DNA from: Rheinheimera sp.
Lineage (GTDB): Bacteria; Pseudomonadota; Gammaproteobacteria; Enterobacterales; Alteromonadaceae
Length of the DNA: 64,000 bases
Assembly: GCA_008015325.1 (NCBI GenBank)
Contig: SSFI01000057.1
Location: 55,633 to 119,632 of the forward strand
Reading direction: 5' to 3'
Of this stretch, positions 54,601 to 63,763 are shown piece after piece. The notes below the pieces were generated by a model. It was not told the DNA's origin and made no database searches. It saw only the letters and a program-made list of their open reading frames with translations. The translations under genes were made by a program, and so were the position numbers. Position 1 is the stretch's first letter, and each line of letters opens with the position of its first letter.

Positions 54601-55620
54601 GCCTGTGGTGTACAGGTCATCCAGTACTTTGCCGGCCTGCACGTGTGAGGCGGCCATCAGCTTATTGGCAGAGTCATAAGACGCCAGCACCAGCTGATTT
54701 TTCGCCATGGTTTTGGCTTGCTCAGCAGTCAGGTTCAGCTTGTACGCCGGCCAGTTGGCCAGATGCGGCACTTTGGCTTTTTGCGTGTCGGTTAAGCTGG
54801 TTGGTGTGGCTTCTACCGCTTCGCCATTAATGGTCAGCGTATCCGAATCAATCGCTAAATCAGCAGCGGCAGAGTGATGTAATTTCCATTTGGCCACGCC
54901 GCCAGCCGGCGCATTCCACACCAGTGTGTTGCGGTCCAGCCAATGCGCAGCGCTGTCACTGATTTGCACACCGAGTGACACCACAGGGTAGGCAAATACC
55001 GAAGGCACACCTGAGAAAGTCCAGCCCATCCGCGAGAACTTCGCCACATCTTTCGGGCCCAGTGGCAGCTGCATGTCGCTGCCGCCTAACTCTTTGCCGG
55101 CATCATCAGTACCGATGTGGATAATAAAGTTACCGCAATCTGTGGTTTTGCTGCCAACCCCGTCTTTGAGGTTCAATACCCAATAGGCACCGTAGTTCTG
55201 GTCTACCCCGCTGTGTTGCAGGCCATTGTCCCAGCTGGCTGCTAACGAGCTGTCCTGATAAGCGTTACAGGTCTCGTTGTTCCAGGTATGCAGGCGGTAG
55301 CCGTCATAGTTGCCGTCAGCACGCTTGTAATACAACACCGCCTGACCGGCTGCCGCCATTACACTTGGCGCCGGCGCATTCGGGTCGACGCCAATCACAC
55401 AACTTTCATTGCGTGCATCCGGCACTGTCGGCGCCGGGCACTTGATAGGTTTTGGCGCGACACAGGCCGTGCCGGCTTCGTTTGGTACTTGCGGCACATT
55501 ACAGGTCAATAGGGTTTGGCCCGGAGACACTGAGTCCCCGCCGCTGCCGCCACAGGCGGCTAACGTCAGCAGCAGCGCGGCACTGGCCAGCGTTTGCAGC
55601 ATCGTTTTGATATTCAACAT
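51637..55620 (-). CDS. pulA: pullulanase-type alpha-1,6-glucosidase, surface lipoprotein
   Basis: A 1327-residue lipoprotein (lipobox LAAC, then GGSGGDS). Order: a Cys-containing linker, a CBM41-like starch-binding domain (YYKRADGNYDGYRLHTWNNE), an N2 domain, CBM48, the GH13 barrel with VVYNHT (about 645), nucleophile Asp716 (FRFDIMGHH), acid Glu745 (YGEGWNF) and NYVSKHDNES, then two tandem domains of about 100 residues that share RG-MNGWGE and FASADWSTV and probably bind glucan. It debranches pullulan and limit dextrins. The ATG at 55620 uses GGAG as ribosome site; 55635 is possible. It follows the TonB receptor by 30 bp. Confidence 0.93.
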   Translation of the reverse strand: MLNIKTMLQTLASAALLLTLAACGGSGGDSVSPGQTLLTCNVPQVPNEAGTACVAPKPIKCPAPTVPDARNESCVIGVDPNAPAPSVMAAAGQAVLYYKRADGNYDGYRLHTWNNETCNAYQDSSLAASWDNGLQHSGVDQNYGAYWVLNLKDGVGSKTTDCGNFIIHIGTDDAGKELGGSDMQLPLGPKDVAKFSRMGWTFSGVPSVFAYPVVSLGVQISDSAAHWLDRNTLVWNAPAGGVAKWKLHHSAAADLAIDSDTLTINGEAVEATPTSLTDTQKAKVPHLANWPAYKLNLTAEQAKTMAKNQLVLASYDSANKLMAASHVQAGKVLDDLYTTGANDANEATLGLVYDASNIKTSVWAPTARSVKLKVFNAAKAVTATHPMTLDANTGIWSYSGAKATLDRQFYRFEVQVYHPLTKKVETIEATDPYSLNTATNGRYSQFVNLADADTKPANWDSHEVPVVANAEDIVIYEGHIRDFSARDTTVTAANRGKYLAFTEMESQPVKHLKALADAGLNHFHLLPATDMATVNEDASKRVDLTNTVADLCKVNAKASVCNQSASAKLEDVMKGFQNSGENAQTLAGEMRGTDSFNWGYDPQHFNVPEGSYASTPEGVARIKEMRAMNQALHSIGLRVVLDVVYNHTSSSGLFDNSVFDKIVPGYYHRYNPTTGNIERSTCCENTATEHAMFDKFVADSLVILAKEYKFDGFRFDIMGHHPKASILAARDAVRKVDADTYFYGEGWNFGEVSNDARFVQARQANMAGTEIGTFNDRERDAVRNVALFSGDSDVGKLKDQNLIEIGLAGTLKDYVFKDYQGNTGKASGLNWNGQPAGYATDPADIINYVSKHDNESLWDKLQFGLKASVSIDDRVRIHNIALGIPVLSQGIPFLQMGDDLLRSKSMDRNSYDAGDWFNFVDFSKQSNNWNVGLPLAQDNQSAWDNIKTIANNPNATAYPEHIELAGAVFQDFLKIRSSSKLFRLTSGQDVMDRVGFHNIGKNLTQGLIVMSIDDGLGLTDLDPMYDAVVVVINGTSSEKMHKVPTAQGFTLHEVQQGSADSRVADARFEAQGADGSFVVPAYTMAVFVKNQMGAQGTGLKADATMGAPDIAPYGLTKVFVRGGMNGWGEVDAFEYVGAGLYQAKVNIGSSGSQEFKIASADWSTVDFGAKSGEQDVQFGVAQTLQRQGANMKANFSAGTYVFTLNAAVPTAPVLTVAEFVPYGATKVFLRGSMNGWGESSQFVYTGGLYQFSIALTAGDYEFKFASADWSTVNYGAGSDGQAVTVGQNKTLAQSNDNLKINIAEGGTYLFTVNAATPTAPVLKVVKQ

Positions 55621-55650
55621 AAATTTATTCTCCATAGAAGCTGCAGCGCC

Positions 55651-58566
55651 TTACATTGAGTAAGTCACACCAAGGAAATACTGCCGGCCAAAGAACTGGA
55701 TAGTGCCGGTTTGTGTTTCATCGCCGAAATAGCTTTTGGTCGGTTCGTCAGTGACGTTGTTGACCTGAAACAGCACACTCCACTGGTCGTTCACCTGATA
55801 CGAGGTCTGCATGTCGACCACAGTTTCGCCGTCGAAGTTAACGATTTGCTCGTTTACTGCCACTTGTTCCGACACAAAGGGGTCGCGGTAACGGGCACTG
55901 ACCCGTGCTTCAAAACCTTCGTATTCCCAGAACACAGTGCCGGTAAAGACGTTTTCCGACAGGCCTGGCAGGCTGATATCCACCGTCGAACCACCGAGGT
56001 TGGTCTGCTGCTGGATTTCACTTTCGGTGAAGGAATAACTGGTGCTGACGCCCAAGCCTTGCCATACCCCAGGCAGGAACTTAAAGACCTGGGTATAAGC
56101 CAGCTCAGCGCCGCGGATATAACCGCCTTTGCTGTTATTGACCGCAGTGGTGTAGCTGCCATTGGTGACCGGCACCGGCACACCGCTTTCCGGATTGATA
56201 ATCACGTCCGGCACAAAAAAGCCGGCGCCTTTAAAATCAAACTCGGCAATAGTGAAAGTGCTGATAAAAGATTTGATGTTTTTGTAGAACAACGCCCCAA
56301 CCAAAGCCCCTTCGGTCTCACTGAAATAACGCTCCCAGGAGATGTCGTACTGATCAGCGTAAAACGGCCGTAAATACGGGTTGTTTGAACTGGAGCCGGA
56401 AATAATGCCGTCGTTGTTGATATTGGTGCTGGTGTCAGACGCCAGCCGGTTAATAGGTGGCCGTGACATCACACGCGCGGCGGCAAAGCGCAGCTGGTCG
56501 TCGTCGGTGACGCGGAAATTCAGGTTCAGCTGTGGCAGATAATCGCGGTAGGTTTCACCCAGTACTGCAGGCGCATATTGGTTATTCACCAGGCCGGCAT
56601 CGTCGACGATATTCTGCGCGCCCAGTTTCGGATCGCCACCCACGTTTTGCAGTGATGTGGCCGATTGGTCGGTTTCGACCATCCGCACACCAAAGTTACC
56701 GGACAGCGGAATGCTCCAAAGGTCAGTATCGATATTCGCCATCAGATAAGCCGACAGCACTTTTTCGTAGACTTCACCGCTTTGCAGCATCGACCAGCCG
56801 GTGTCAGGACCACCGGTCACGCGTTGGCTGGCCAGCACACCACTGTTGCCGGTGCCCCAGGTTTTCACTGGTTGCGGAATACCATTCGGAAACCAGGCCG
56901 CCAGCGCTTTTTGCTGATCTATGGCCAGGTAGCTTGGGAAGTAACTGAAATCACCAGTGAAGTTCACCACTTTGACCATATCCGCGGTCAGTTTCAGCGG
57001 TTTTTGCGCGGCCGAAAACGCGCCGTCATTGCCGAATTCATAGACAGAGCGGTCGTTGCTGTATTCGCGGTCGGAATAACGCACACCGGCTTCCAGCGAA
57101 GCGATCACCGGATTATCTAACCGCCAGGTCGCATCTAACCGCACAGCATCGACGCGGTCTTTGTTTTCAAACGGATAAATGCCGTATTTGCTCAGCATCA
57201 CGCGGTTGATATCAGAAAATGCCGCCGCCTGATTAAAGCCCAGATCTGGCAGATTGAGGCCATTGAGCTTGTAAGACAATGACACATTGTCGTCAAACAC
57301 CGGCGTAGCGGCATTGGCGTCTTTGGCCACCAATGACCAGAGCAGACCGTTGCGGAAATCACTTTCAGCAGCTGAATGCGACAGGTCGAAGTTCAGCTTA
57401 AAGTTCTCAGTGACATCCCAGTCAGCGTTCACACCAAAGCTTTGTACCTGGTCAAAATCCTGGTTGTCGTCGTTGACGATTTCCACCCGGGTGAAGCTTT
57501 TAGAAGTGCGGTTAAAAGTACCGCCAATCACTGAGTTGCCATTTAAAATCGGGTTGGCAACTGAAGTGCTGGCGCCGCCTAATTTCACGCGGAAACCGCG
57601 GGCAAAAGCTTCGGAGTCAAACTTGGAAACAAAAGCATCGGCTTTTAACGTAAAGGCATCGTGTGGCACCCATTCCAGTGCAGCCATGTAGCCGTTGCGG
57701 ACTTCTTCACCGCCTTTGTGCTGCATTTCAAAACCTTCGCTGACAAACTCATTCGGCGCGGTTTCTTTAATTCCATCGACATCCATACTGGTGTTGTACG
57801 CCAGACCAATAAATTGCGTGGCGACAGACGGCTGATACAGCCGGGCATAACCAAAGGCCACACCGAGTTTGTCGTCAGCGAATTTGCCCTGATAAGAGAA
57901 ACTTAAGCGGTCACCCATTTCCTGACCGTCCGGCACTTCACTGGCGCGGTCGTTAAACATGCCACGGGCATTGACGGTAAAAGTGTGTTGTTCGCTGTTG
58001 CGCAGCGGGCTTGCGGTTTGCAGTTCCACAGTCCCGGCCACGCCGCCTTCAATCAGCGAAGCTTTCGGTGATTTGTACACTGCAGCTGATGAAATCAGCT
58101 CAGAAGGATACTGGTCAAACTCAATACTACGGCTACCGCTGGTACTGACCTGCTCGCGGCCGTTTAACGTCGAGAACACAAAACCACCGGACATACCGCG
58201 GATATTAATCTCCGCCGCCTGGCCACCGGTACGTACCGCCGAGATCCCCGGCAGGCGTGTCAGCGCGTCCGCCATCGACACATCCGGCAACGCGCCTAAG
58301 TCGTCGGCCGAAATGGTTTCAGAGACGGTGTCATTAAAACGTTTGAGGTTCAGTGACTTGATCAAAGAGCCTGAATAGCTTTTGACTTCAATCACTTCGA
58401 TGTCTTCTTTGGTCTGTTTTTTTGAACCGGAGGCTTTCGCTTTTGGTTCTGCTGCGGAGGCGTCGCTGATAGCTTCCGGCGTTTGTTGTGCTGCCCATAC
58501 AGGCAGAACACAACAGCCGGCCGCAGCCAACGCCAGCGTGATAGCGCTGAGTTTGCTTCTGAACAT
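55651..58566 (-). CDS. TonB-dependent receptor, probable maltodextrin uptake
   Basis: A 971-residue outer-membrane receptor. The signal peptide ends at VWAA; the plug domain holds SADDLGALPDVSMADALTRL and PGISAVRTGGQAAEINIRG; the barrel ends in QFFGRQYFLGVTYSM with the terminal aromatic-hydrophobic pattern. It resembles the long carbohydrate receptors of Alteromonadales and Caulobacter (MalA type). It is the first gene of an operon with pullulanase, so it likely imports the dextrins the latter releases. The ATG at 58566 has GGGAAG upstream; an earlier in-frame ATG at 58590 only adds a polar leader. Confidence 0.92.
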   Translation of the reverse strand: MFRSKLSAITLALAAAGCCVLPVWAAQQTPEAISDASAAEPKAKASGSKKQTKEDIEVIEVKSYSGSLIKSLNLKRFNDTVSETISADDLGALPDVSMADALTRLPGISAVRTGGQAAEINIRGMSGGFVFSTLNGREQVSTSGSRSIEFDQYPSELISSAAVYKSPKASLIEGGVAGTVELQTASPLRNSEQHTFTVNARGMFNDRASEVPDGQEMGDRLSFSYQGKFADDKLGVAFGYARLYQPSVATQFIGLAYNTSMDVDGIKETAPNEFVSEGFEMQHKGGEEVRNGYMAALEWVPHDAFTLKADAFVSKFDSEAFARGFRVKLGGASTSVANPILNGNSVIGGTFNRTSKSFTRVEIVNDDNQDFDQVQSFGVNADWDVTENFKLNFDLSHSAAESDFRNGLLWSLVAKDANAATPVFDDNVSLSYKLNGLNLPDLGFNQAAAFSDINRVMLSKYGIYPFENKDRVDAVRLDATWRLDNPVIASLEAGVRYSDREYSNDRSVYEFGNDGAFSAAQKPLKLTADMVKVVNFTGDFSYFPSYLAIDQQKALAAWFPNGIPQPVKTWGTGNSGVLASQRVTGGPDTGWSMLQSGEVYEKVLSAYLMANIDTDLWSIPLSGNFGVRMVETDQSATSLQNVGGDPKLGAQNIVDDAGLVNNQYAPAVLGETYRDYLPQLNLNFRVTDDDQLRFAAARVMSRPPINRLASDTSTNINNDGIISGSSSNNPYLRPFYADQYDISWERYFSETEGALVGALFYKNIKSFISTFTIAEFDFKGAGFFVPDVIINPESGVPVPVTNGSYTTAVNNSKGGYIRGAELAYTQVFKFLPGVWQGLGVSTSYSFTESEIQQQTNLGGSTVDISLPGLSENVFTGTVFWEYEGFEARVSARYRDPFVSEQVAVNEQIVNFDGETVVDMQTSYQVNDQWSVLFQVNNVTDEPTKSYFGDETQTGTIQFFGRQYFLGVTYSM

Positions 58567-58674
58567 GTTGTCTTCCCGGTCAGTGAACATGGTCCGGGAT
58601 CAACTGCGCATCCTTGGCCATGTATGTTGTTATGCAACGAACATTAATTGACCAAGGCTGGTGCAAGAACAACA

Positions 58675-58688
58675 TGAATACGTATTCA
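58675..58688. promoter_or_regulatory. 14-bp palindrome upstream of the TonB receptor (LacI-type operator)
   Basis: TGAATACGTATTCA is a perfect palindrome with the central CG typical of LacI-family operators, 110 bp upstream of the receptor start. A MalR-like repressor is the natural candidate, but none is encoded in the window. Confidence 0.6.
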
Positions 58689-58769
58689 ATGCACTGCTAA
58701 ATTAATCTACCGCGATATAAACGGTATTTTTGCACCTGAGTGGTGCAGATGGTGGCGTACGCTCAGGTG

Positions 58770-58801
58770 AAAAAAAGCCTTCGTGCAACGAAGGCTTTTT
58801 T
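58770..58801. terminator. terminator downstream of the GlyGly-CTERM gene
   Basis: AAAAAAGCCTTCGT, a GCA loop and the exact complement, with A and T runs on both sides, 22 bp after the stop codon. It separates this gene from the maltodextrin operon promoter. Confidence 0.9.
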
Positions 58802-58823
58802 CTATTCAACTAAAACCCATTAC

Positions 58824-61724
58824 TCAGCTGCGGCGTCTGCGCACAAACGCCAACAATGCCAGCAAGCCAAAGCCAAAAGCTCCGCCGCCTTTTTTGTCTT
58901 CCGCTGCAATTTGCAATGACAAGCTCAATTGGCTTCGCGCGCCAAGTTCATCAATGGCGGCGACATTCACGGTAAATGTACCTGCTGCAGTAGGTGTACC
59001 GCTAATCACTGCCCCGTTGAGACTTAAACCTGAAGGTAATCCTTGTGCCGACAGCGTGATACGGTGTTTTTCCGTGTCAGTGATCACTGTGTTCAGATCC
59101 AGCGCAAAACTCTGATTCACTTTAGCGCTGGCGCTGCTGCTGCCCGTCAATGCCGGTGCTGCGTTCACTTTCACAGTGACCGAAGTTTTCAGTACCGCAC
59201 CGGCTTTATCAGTCACCTGCAACGGTAACGTGACATCTGTCAATGCAGTTGCAGTACCGGATAACATCCCGGATTTACTCAGCACAAAACCTTGTTGGTT
59301 TTGCGGTGCAAAGCTAATCGCACTGCCTTCCGGATCTTCGATATAGTCATTAAAATCAAACTGTAACGGTGCATGCTGATTGGCAACAATCACCGGCACA
59401 GGTCGCACTGACGCTGGTGCAGCGTTAATCTGATACGGCAATTTCAGCTCTGATTGCAGAGCGCCGTCACTGACGGTCAGCAGCAAATCACCACTACCGG
59501 TGGCCTGCCCTTTGTATTTCAGTTTACTGGCATCGGTCAGGCTAAAAGCATCGTTGCTGAGGCCGCTGAACACCAGGTTTGCCTGTTCGTCATCCCGCAG
59601 GTAACTTTGCACTGCGATATCGGCTTCAACCCCCTGATTAAGTTTGATCAGACCAGCGCGCGCCGGCATATATGGGGCAGTGTTGATCCCATAAATTTTC
59701 ATGGTCTGTCTATAGTCGTTGATGAAAGTCAGCAACTGGCCCGACAAAATGCGCGTTCTGGTATTTTCAGTACAACAGTCGCCACTGGCTTGTTGGCTTT
59801 GCCAAACGCCGGTCACATCATCATTGAGCAGAACAAAAGGTTCATAGCGGTTGATATGCTGGGCGATTTTGACCCGTTGCTTATACAGATATGCGGCCGG
59901 ATTTTGATAAGACGCCGCATTGACCTGCAAATTGCCGGCAGTATCCGGCATCAATACCAGCAAAGGTGTATTTTGCGTGAACAAACGGTCACGACCTTCA
60001 GATAAAGGACCTTGTACTTGAGGCATAGTGCCGGTTTTTACAACACTGAGCTGCCCGTCTTGCTGCTTCAGCAACGCAGTTTTGCCCAACCGCGGCATCA
60101 ACGCATACAGTTCACCCTTCAATTCCACCACGCTAGTGATATTGCTCAGTTCATCATTTGTCAGCTGTTTGTCTTTTAAAGTGCTGACTACAGTCACCGC
60201 ATCGTTTTTCAGCTGCAGCAGGTGAAGACCGGCGCGACTCATATAGATCAACCCGTCTTTTACTTTCAGCGCCGTATCGTAAATGTTATAGAGAGGCTGA
60301 GGCCAGGTTTGCGCTGCTGAAATGCTAAGCTGCCCTTTTGCATCTTCAGTCAACACCCGGTAATGGTCATAACCGGCCAGCAGATATTTACCAGCGGATA
60401 CGCGGACAAACTGCAGGCCATGTGGCACTGCGGGATTGCTAGCATCAGTGCGGCTTAACTCCAATAAAACAACTGGCTTGTTGTCAGTGTCCATGCCGAT
60501 GACTACAGCAAACCCATTGTCTTCATAAATCCAGAATCGCTGATCATCACTGCTATAGCCAGTATCACCATTGATTTGTGGTAAGCCACGTTCTTTGCTG
60601 CCACGGCTCTGTTTTACCAGTGTCACACCGCCAGCAGGCTCGAGGTGTTTTAACGACCAGCGCGTGTTTTGCCACACTTCCGTTTTACCTGTCGCCGCAA
60701 TGTGGAGTGCATAGTTGTGCTCTGAATAATAATCTCCGGTCAGATCCATCTCGCGAAAATTCAAACCTTCTCTTTGCAGGATAAACTCTTGCTGACTCGA
60801 CGTTGCAACCGTCACCTCACCGCTGATGACAGCGTTAAATTCACGATATGCATTTGATATAAAGATATTTCTTTGCGTATCGCTGACGGCACCAATCACA
60901 CCGCTGCCAGCATCTATCTGTGCTTCAATGGTGCGGTTATATGGGCTGTGCAGCACTAAACGTGCGTTATCGATATCGTAGATGAAACCACGAAAGTACC
61001 AGGGATCTGTGATATTCAATAACTGGCGGTTTGTTTCTGTGAAAACACCGTTCTGCGATTTAAATACAATCACATTTTGACCTGACCAGGACCCACGGGC
61101 ACTAATTAATACCTGTTCTTTACTGTTGTACAGAATTGCGCTGCCACGTATTTCATCTGTTGCGGGCAGTACAGCCAGAACCTTCAGGCCATCGGCGGCG
61201 ACTTGCATCAGTTTGTATTGGTTGTTGTTACCGTCGTAGCCGATAAATTCCGCCGGGTTCTCTGAGGCAAACAATTCATAATAGTTTGTACCGCTGGCCT
61301 TTATGTTGACACTGGCGGTAAAGTCAGTGGCAATATCAAGTTCTACTGTGTTACTGCCATAAAACCAGACGATTTTCTTGCCATCTTTTGATGCAAACAT
61401 CTGGCCTGCACCGCGCAATTGATCGGCATTAAACTCAAGCACATGACGACGCACCAGTCCTTGTGCTGTGCGTTCCAGCACTGTAACGCCAAGCTCAGCG
61501 ACCATGACCACATGGCTGTCACGGACAAAAATCTTATTTCGCATGGTTTCAAACGATTGTTTAACGACGGTTTGCTCAGTCAGCCGCAGTGGATCACGGC
61601 TTTGGATCTGGCTGTCTTCTGCACTAAGCACTGAAGTGAATAGCGGGGCTGGAATATCTGCCGCCAATGCCTGAAAAATCGCAATACTGAGCAACGAACA
61701 GCAAAGCACGTTCCTTGTTTTCAT
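58824..61724 (-). CDS. large secreted protein with Ig-like repeats and GlyGly-CTERM anchor
   Basis: A 966-residue protein of unknown role. The signal peptide ends at QALAA. Residues about 30-640 are beta-rich with short repeats suggestive of a propeller (KIVWFYGSNTVEL, RFWIYEDNGFAVVIGMD, RLFTQNTPLLVLMPD). Residues about 690-940 are dystroglycan/cadherin-like domains (DFNDYIEDPEGSAISF, GLPSGLSLNGAVISGTPTAAG). The tail is a GlyGly-CTERM signal: GGGAFGFGLLALLAF, then RRRRS, processed by rhombosortase on type II-secreted proteins. GGAG precedes the ATG. It is monocistronic and read towards its own terminator. Confidence 0.82.
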   Translation of the reverse strand: MKTRNVLCCSLLSIAIFQALAADIPAPLFTSVLSAEDSQIQSRDPLRLTEQTVVKQSFETMRNKIFVRDSHVVMVAELGVTVLERTAQGLVRRHVLEFNADQLRGAGQMFASKDGKKIVWFYGSNTVELDIATDFTASVNIKASGTNYYELFASENPAEFIGYDGNNNQYKLMQVAADGLKVLAVLPATDEIRGSAILYNSKEQVLISARGSWSGQNVIVFKSQNGVFTETNRQLLNITDPWYFRGFIYDIDNARLVLHSPYNRTIEAQIDAGSGVIGAVSDTQRNIFISNAYREFNAVISGEVTVATSSQQEFILQREGLNFREMDLTGDYYSEHNYALHIAATGKTEVWQNTRWSLKHLEPAGGVTLVKQSRGSKERGLPQINGDTGYSSDDQRFWIYEDNGFAVVIGMDTDNKPVVLLELSRTDASNPAVPHGLQFVRVSAGKYLLAGYDHYRVLTEDAKGQLSISAAQTWPQPLYNIYDTALKVKDGLIYMSRAGLHLLQLKNDAVTVVSTLKDKQLTNDELSNITSVVELKGELYALMPRLGKTALLKQQDGQLSVVKTGTMPQVQGPLSEGRDRLFTQNTPLLVLMPDTAGNLQVNAASYQNPAAYLYKQRVKIAQHINRYEPFVLLNDDVTGVWQSQQASGDCCTENTRTRILSGQLLTFINDYRQTMKIYGINTAPYMPARAGLIKLNQGVEADIAVQSYLRDDEQANLVFSGLSNDAFSLTDASKLKYKGQATGSGDLLLTVSDGALQSELKLPYQINAAPASVRPVPVIVANQHAPLQFDFNDYIEDPEGSAISFAPQNQQGFVLSKSGMLSGTATALTDVTLPLQVTDKAGAVLKTSVTVKVNAAPALTGSSSASAKVNQSFALDLNTVITDTEKHRITLSAQGLPSGLSLNGAVISGTPTAAGTFTVNVAAIDELGARSQLSLSLQIAAEDKKGGGAFGFGLLALLAFVRRRRS

Positions 61725-61849
61725 GGAAACTCCATTGGTTTTATTTGGGGTAATTTATTGACTAAAAGATTAACTAAAGCAGTTTAAAGTTAATGAGCCG
61801 TATATTCAAATCTATATTAAGTCCAATTAGAGTAACAATAGGAATCCGC

Positions 61850-63763
61850 AAAACCTATGACAGCCTCGGCCGGCCTTATGAGCTGACCTATCCGCTGGTC
61901 AACGGCCATGGCGGCATTGTGGTACGCACCGAATACAGCAACGGTGTGGCGTATAAAAAACCGCCCGGAGCGGTTTTTAACAACGCAAAGCGTTGGCCTG
62001 CAAGGTGAGCGCCAGGGAAGGCAGCGAATAACAATACCGATGTGACCGGCGGCATTGCCGGCACTGTGTATCAACAAATCACCGGCATCAATGCCCGTGG
62101 CCAGGTCGAATCCGAGGTGTATGGCAATGGCGTGGTGCAAACCAATGTCTATGATGCGCCAATGGGCTATCTGGATAACGCTTCTGTGACCCGCAGTGGT
62201 GTCACCCATCAGGTGTATGACTATAGCTTTGACCTGGTCGGCAATGTCACCAACCGCTATATCAGCTTTGGGGTTATCAGCAGTGCCAATATGGCCGAGA
62301 CCTTTACTTACGATAACCTGCATCGCGTCACCGGCCGCACTGTTACCCAGGCGTTTGGGATGACCGGTAATCTCGGCATGACCGAAGCCTATGACTATGA
62401 CGCCAATGGCAACCTGAAATCAAAAACTGGTGTTGGCCATTACCAATACAATGTCAGCGGTAAACCCAACCGCTTAGCCGGGGTCTGGCAAAACAGTAAC
62501 TTCAGTGGCACGAAATATTACAACTTCGTTTATGACGACAATGGCAATGTGACCAACGACGGCAAGCGTAGTTTTGCCTATAACGCTTTTGATAAACCCA
62601 GCCTGGTCACTCAGGGCACTGAAACCACCACCTTCAGCTATGGCCCGAACCGTGAACTGATTAAGCGCATCGACGCCCGTAGTACCGGCACCACCACCAC
62701 CTTGCTGATTGATAATCTGTATCAGCAGGTACTGATGCCAAGTGGGGTGACTGAACATAAATTCACCGTCGGCAACGCTATCGTCACCCGCAGAACCGCC
62801 GGTGGCCCGCAGGTGTATTACCTGCACAAAGACCAGCAAGGCAGCACCACCGCCATCACCAACCCTGAAGGCAATACCGTGCAGCAACTGCTGTACGACC
62901 CCTGGGGCAAACAATATCAGGTCAGCCCCAACGCCCTGCTCTACTCCAGTCAGGCCACCACCTATGGTTACACCGGCCACGACATGGTGAACGACTTTGA
63001 AGTTATCCATATGGGCGGACGCACTTACAACCCGGTGCTCGGCAGATTTATGCAAGCCGACCCGTTTATTCAGCAAGCGGATAATTTGCAGAGTTTTAAC
63101 CGGTATAGTTATGTGCTGAATAACCCGATGAGTTATACCGATCCGAGTGGGTATTTTTTTAAAGCATTGAATAAGTTATTGGGAGATTTGGCGCCGTTGG
63201 TGTCAATTGGCCTGACCCTCTGGGCGCCGTGGGGCACCGGCCTCTGGGCCAGCATCAGCACCGGATTTGTTGCCGGAGGTATTGCCACAGGCAATCTCAG
63301 AGGCGCCTTAGTCGGCGCATTCAGTGCCGGCGCATTTTATGGCGTAGGCTCGCAGTTCGAGCAATTCAAGAATATGACAACCGGCCTTAGCATTGCGAAA
63401 ACAGCTGCACACGGCATTGTCGGTGGCATTACCAGCGTCCTGAGCGGCGGCAAATTTGGTCATGGTTTTGCAAGTGCAGGTCTCACACAAGCCTTCGCGG
63501 GCTCCATCGACGAAATTGGCGGCAAAATCAATGGCAAAGCCAGCTCCGCCTGGGCAAATACCGCCAACCGGATTAAGCGCATCGTTGCTGCAGCGGCAGT
63601 CGGCGGCACCGCTTCAGTGGTCAGCGGTGGCAAGTTTGCCAATGGAGCGATCACCGGCGCATTCTCGCGTGGGTTTAATGATGAGGCACAGCATGCTCAG
63701 TCTCTTGAAGAATACATGGAAGAAAAATTCGGGAAACTGGCTATTACAGATGAAGTGATCTGA
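61850..63763 (+). pseudogene. Rhs/YD-repeat protein tip, 5'-truncated and interrupted
   Basis: Homology begins abruptly at 61850 (KTYDSLGRPYELTYPL) next to AT-rich DNA, so the long N-terminal part is missing. YD repeats run to the RHS core (YDPWGKQYQVSP, YNPVLGRFMQADP, YVLNNPMSYTDPSGY, ending near 63153). The variable tip has small Gly/Ala-rich membrane-like repeats (VGGTASVVSGGKFANGAI) and ends EEYMEEKFGKLAITDEVI. A 71-bp insertion at 61957 carries an in-frame TGA (62006-62008); the frame is the same on both sides. A GTG at 62042 could restart translation. The 3' end abuts an IS element, no immunity gene is seen, and it is probably non-functional. Confidence 0.8.
61957..62027. mobile_element. 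71-bp hairpin-rich insertion in the Rhs remnant with 4-bp duplication
   Basis: The segment contains a terminator-like hairpin (AAAACCGC and GCGGTTTT arms), a CAACGC/GCGTTG hairpin and a GC-rich end. ATAA occurs on both flanks (61953-61956 and 62028-62031). Removing the segment and one ATAA joins GVAY to NNTDVTGG in frame, as expected for an intact YD protein. I see no clear terminal inverted repeats. Confidence 0.55.
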
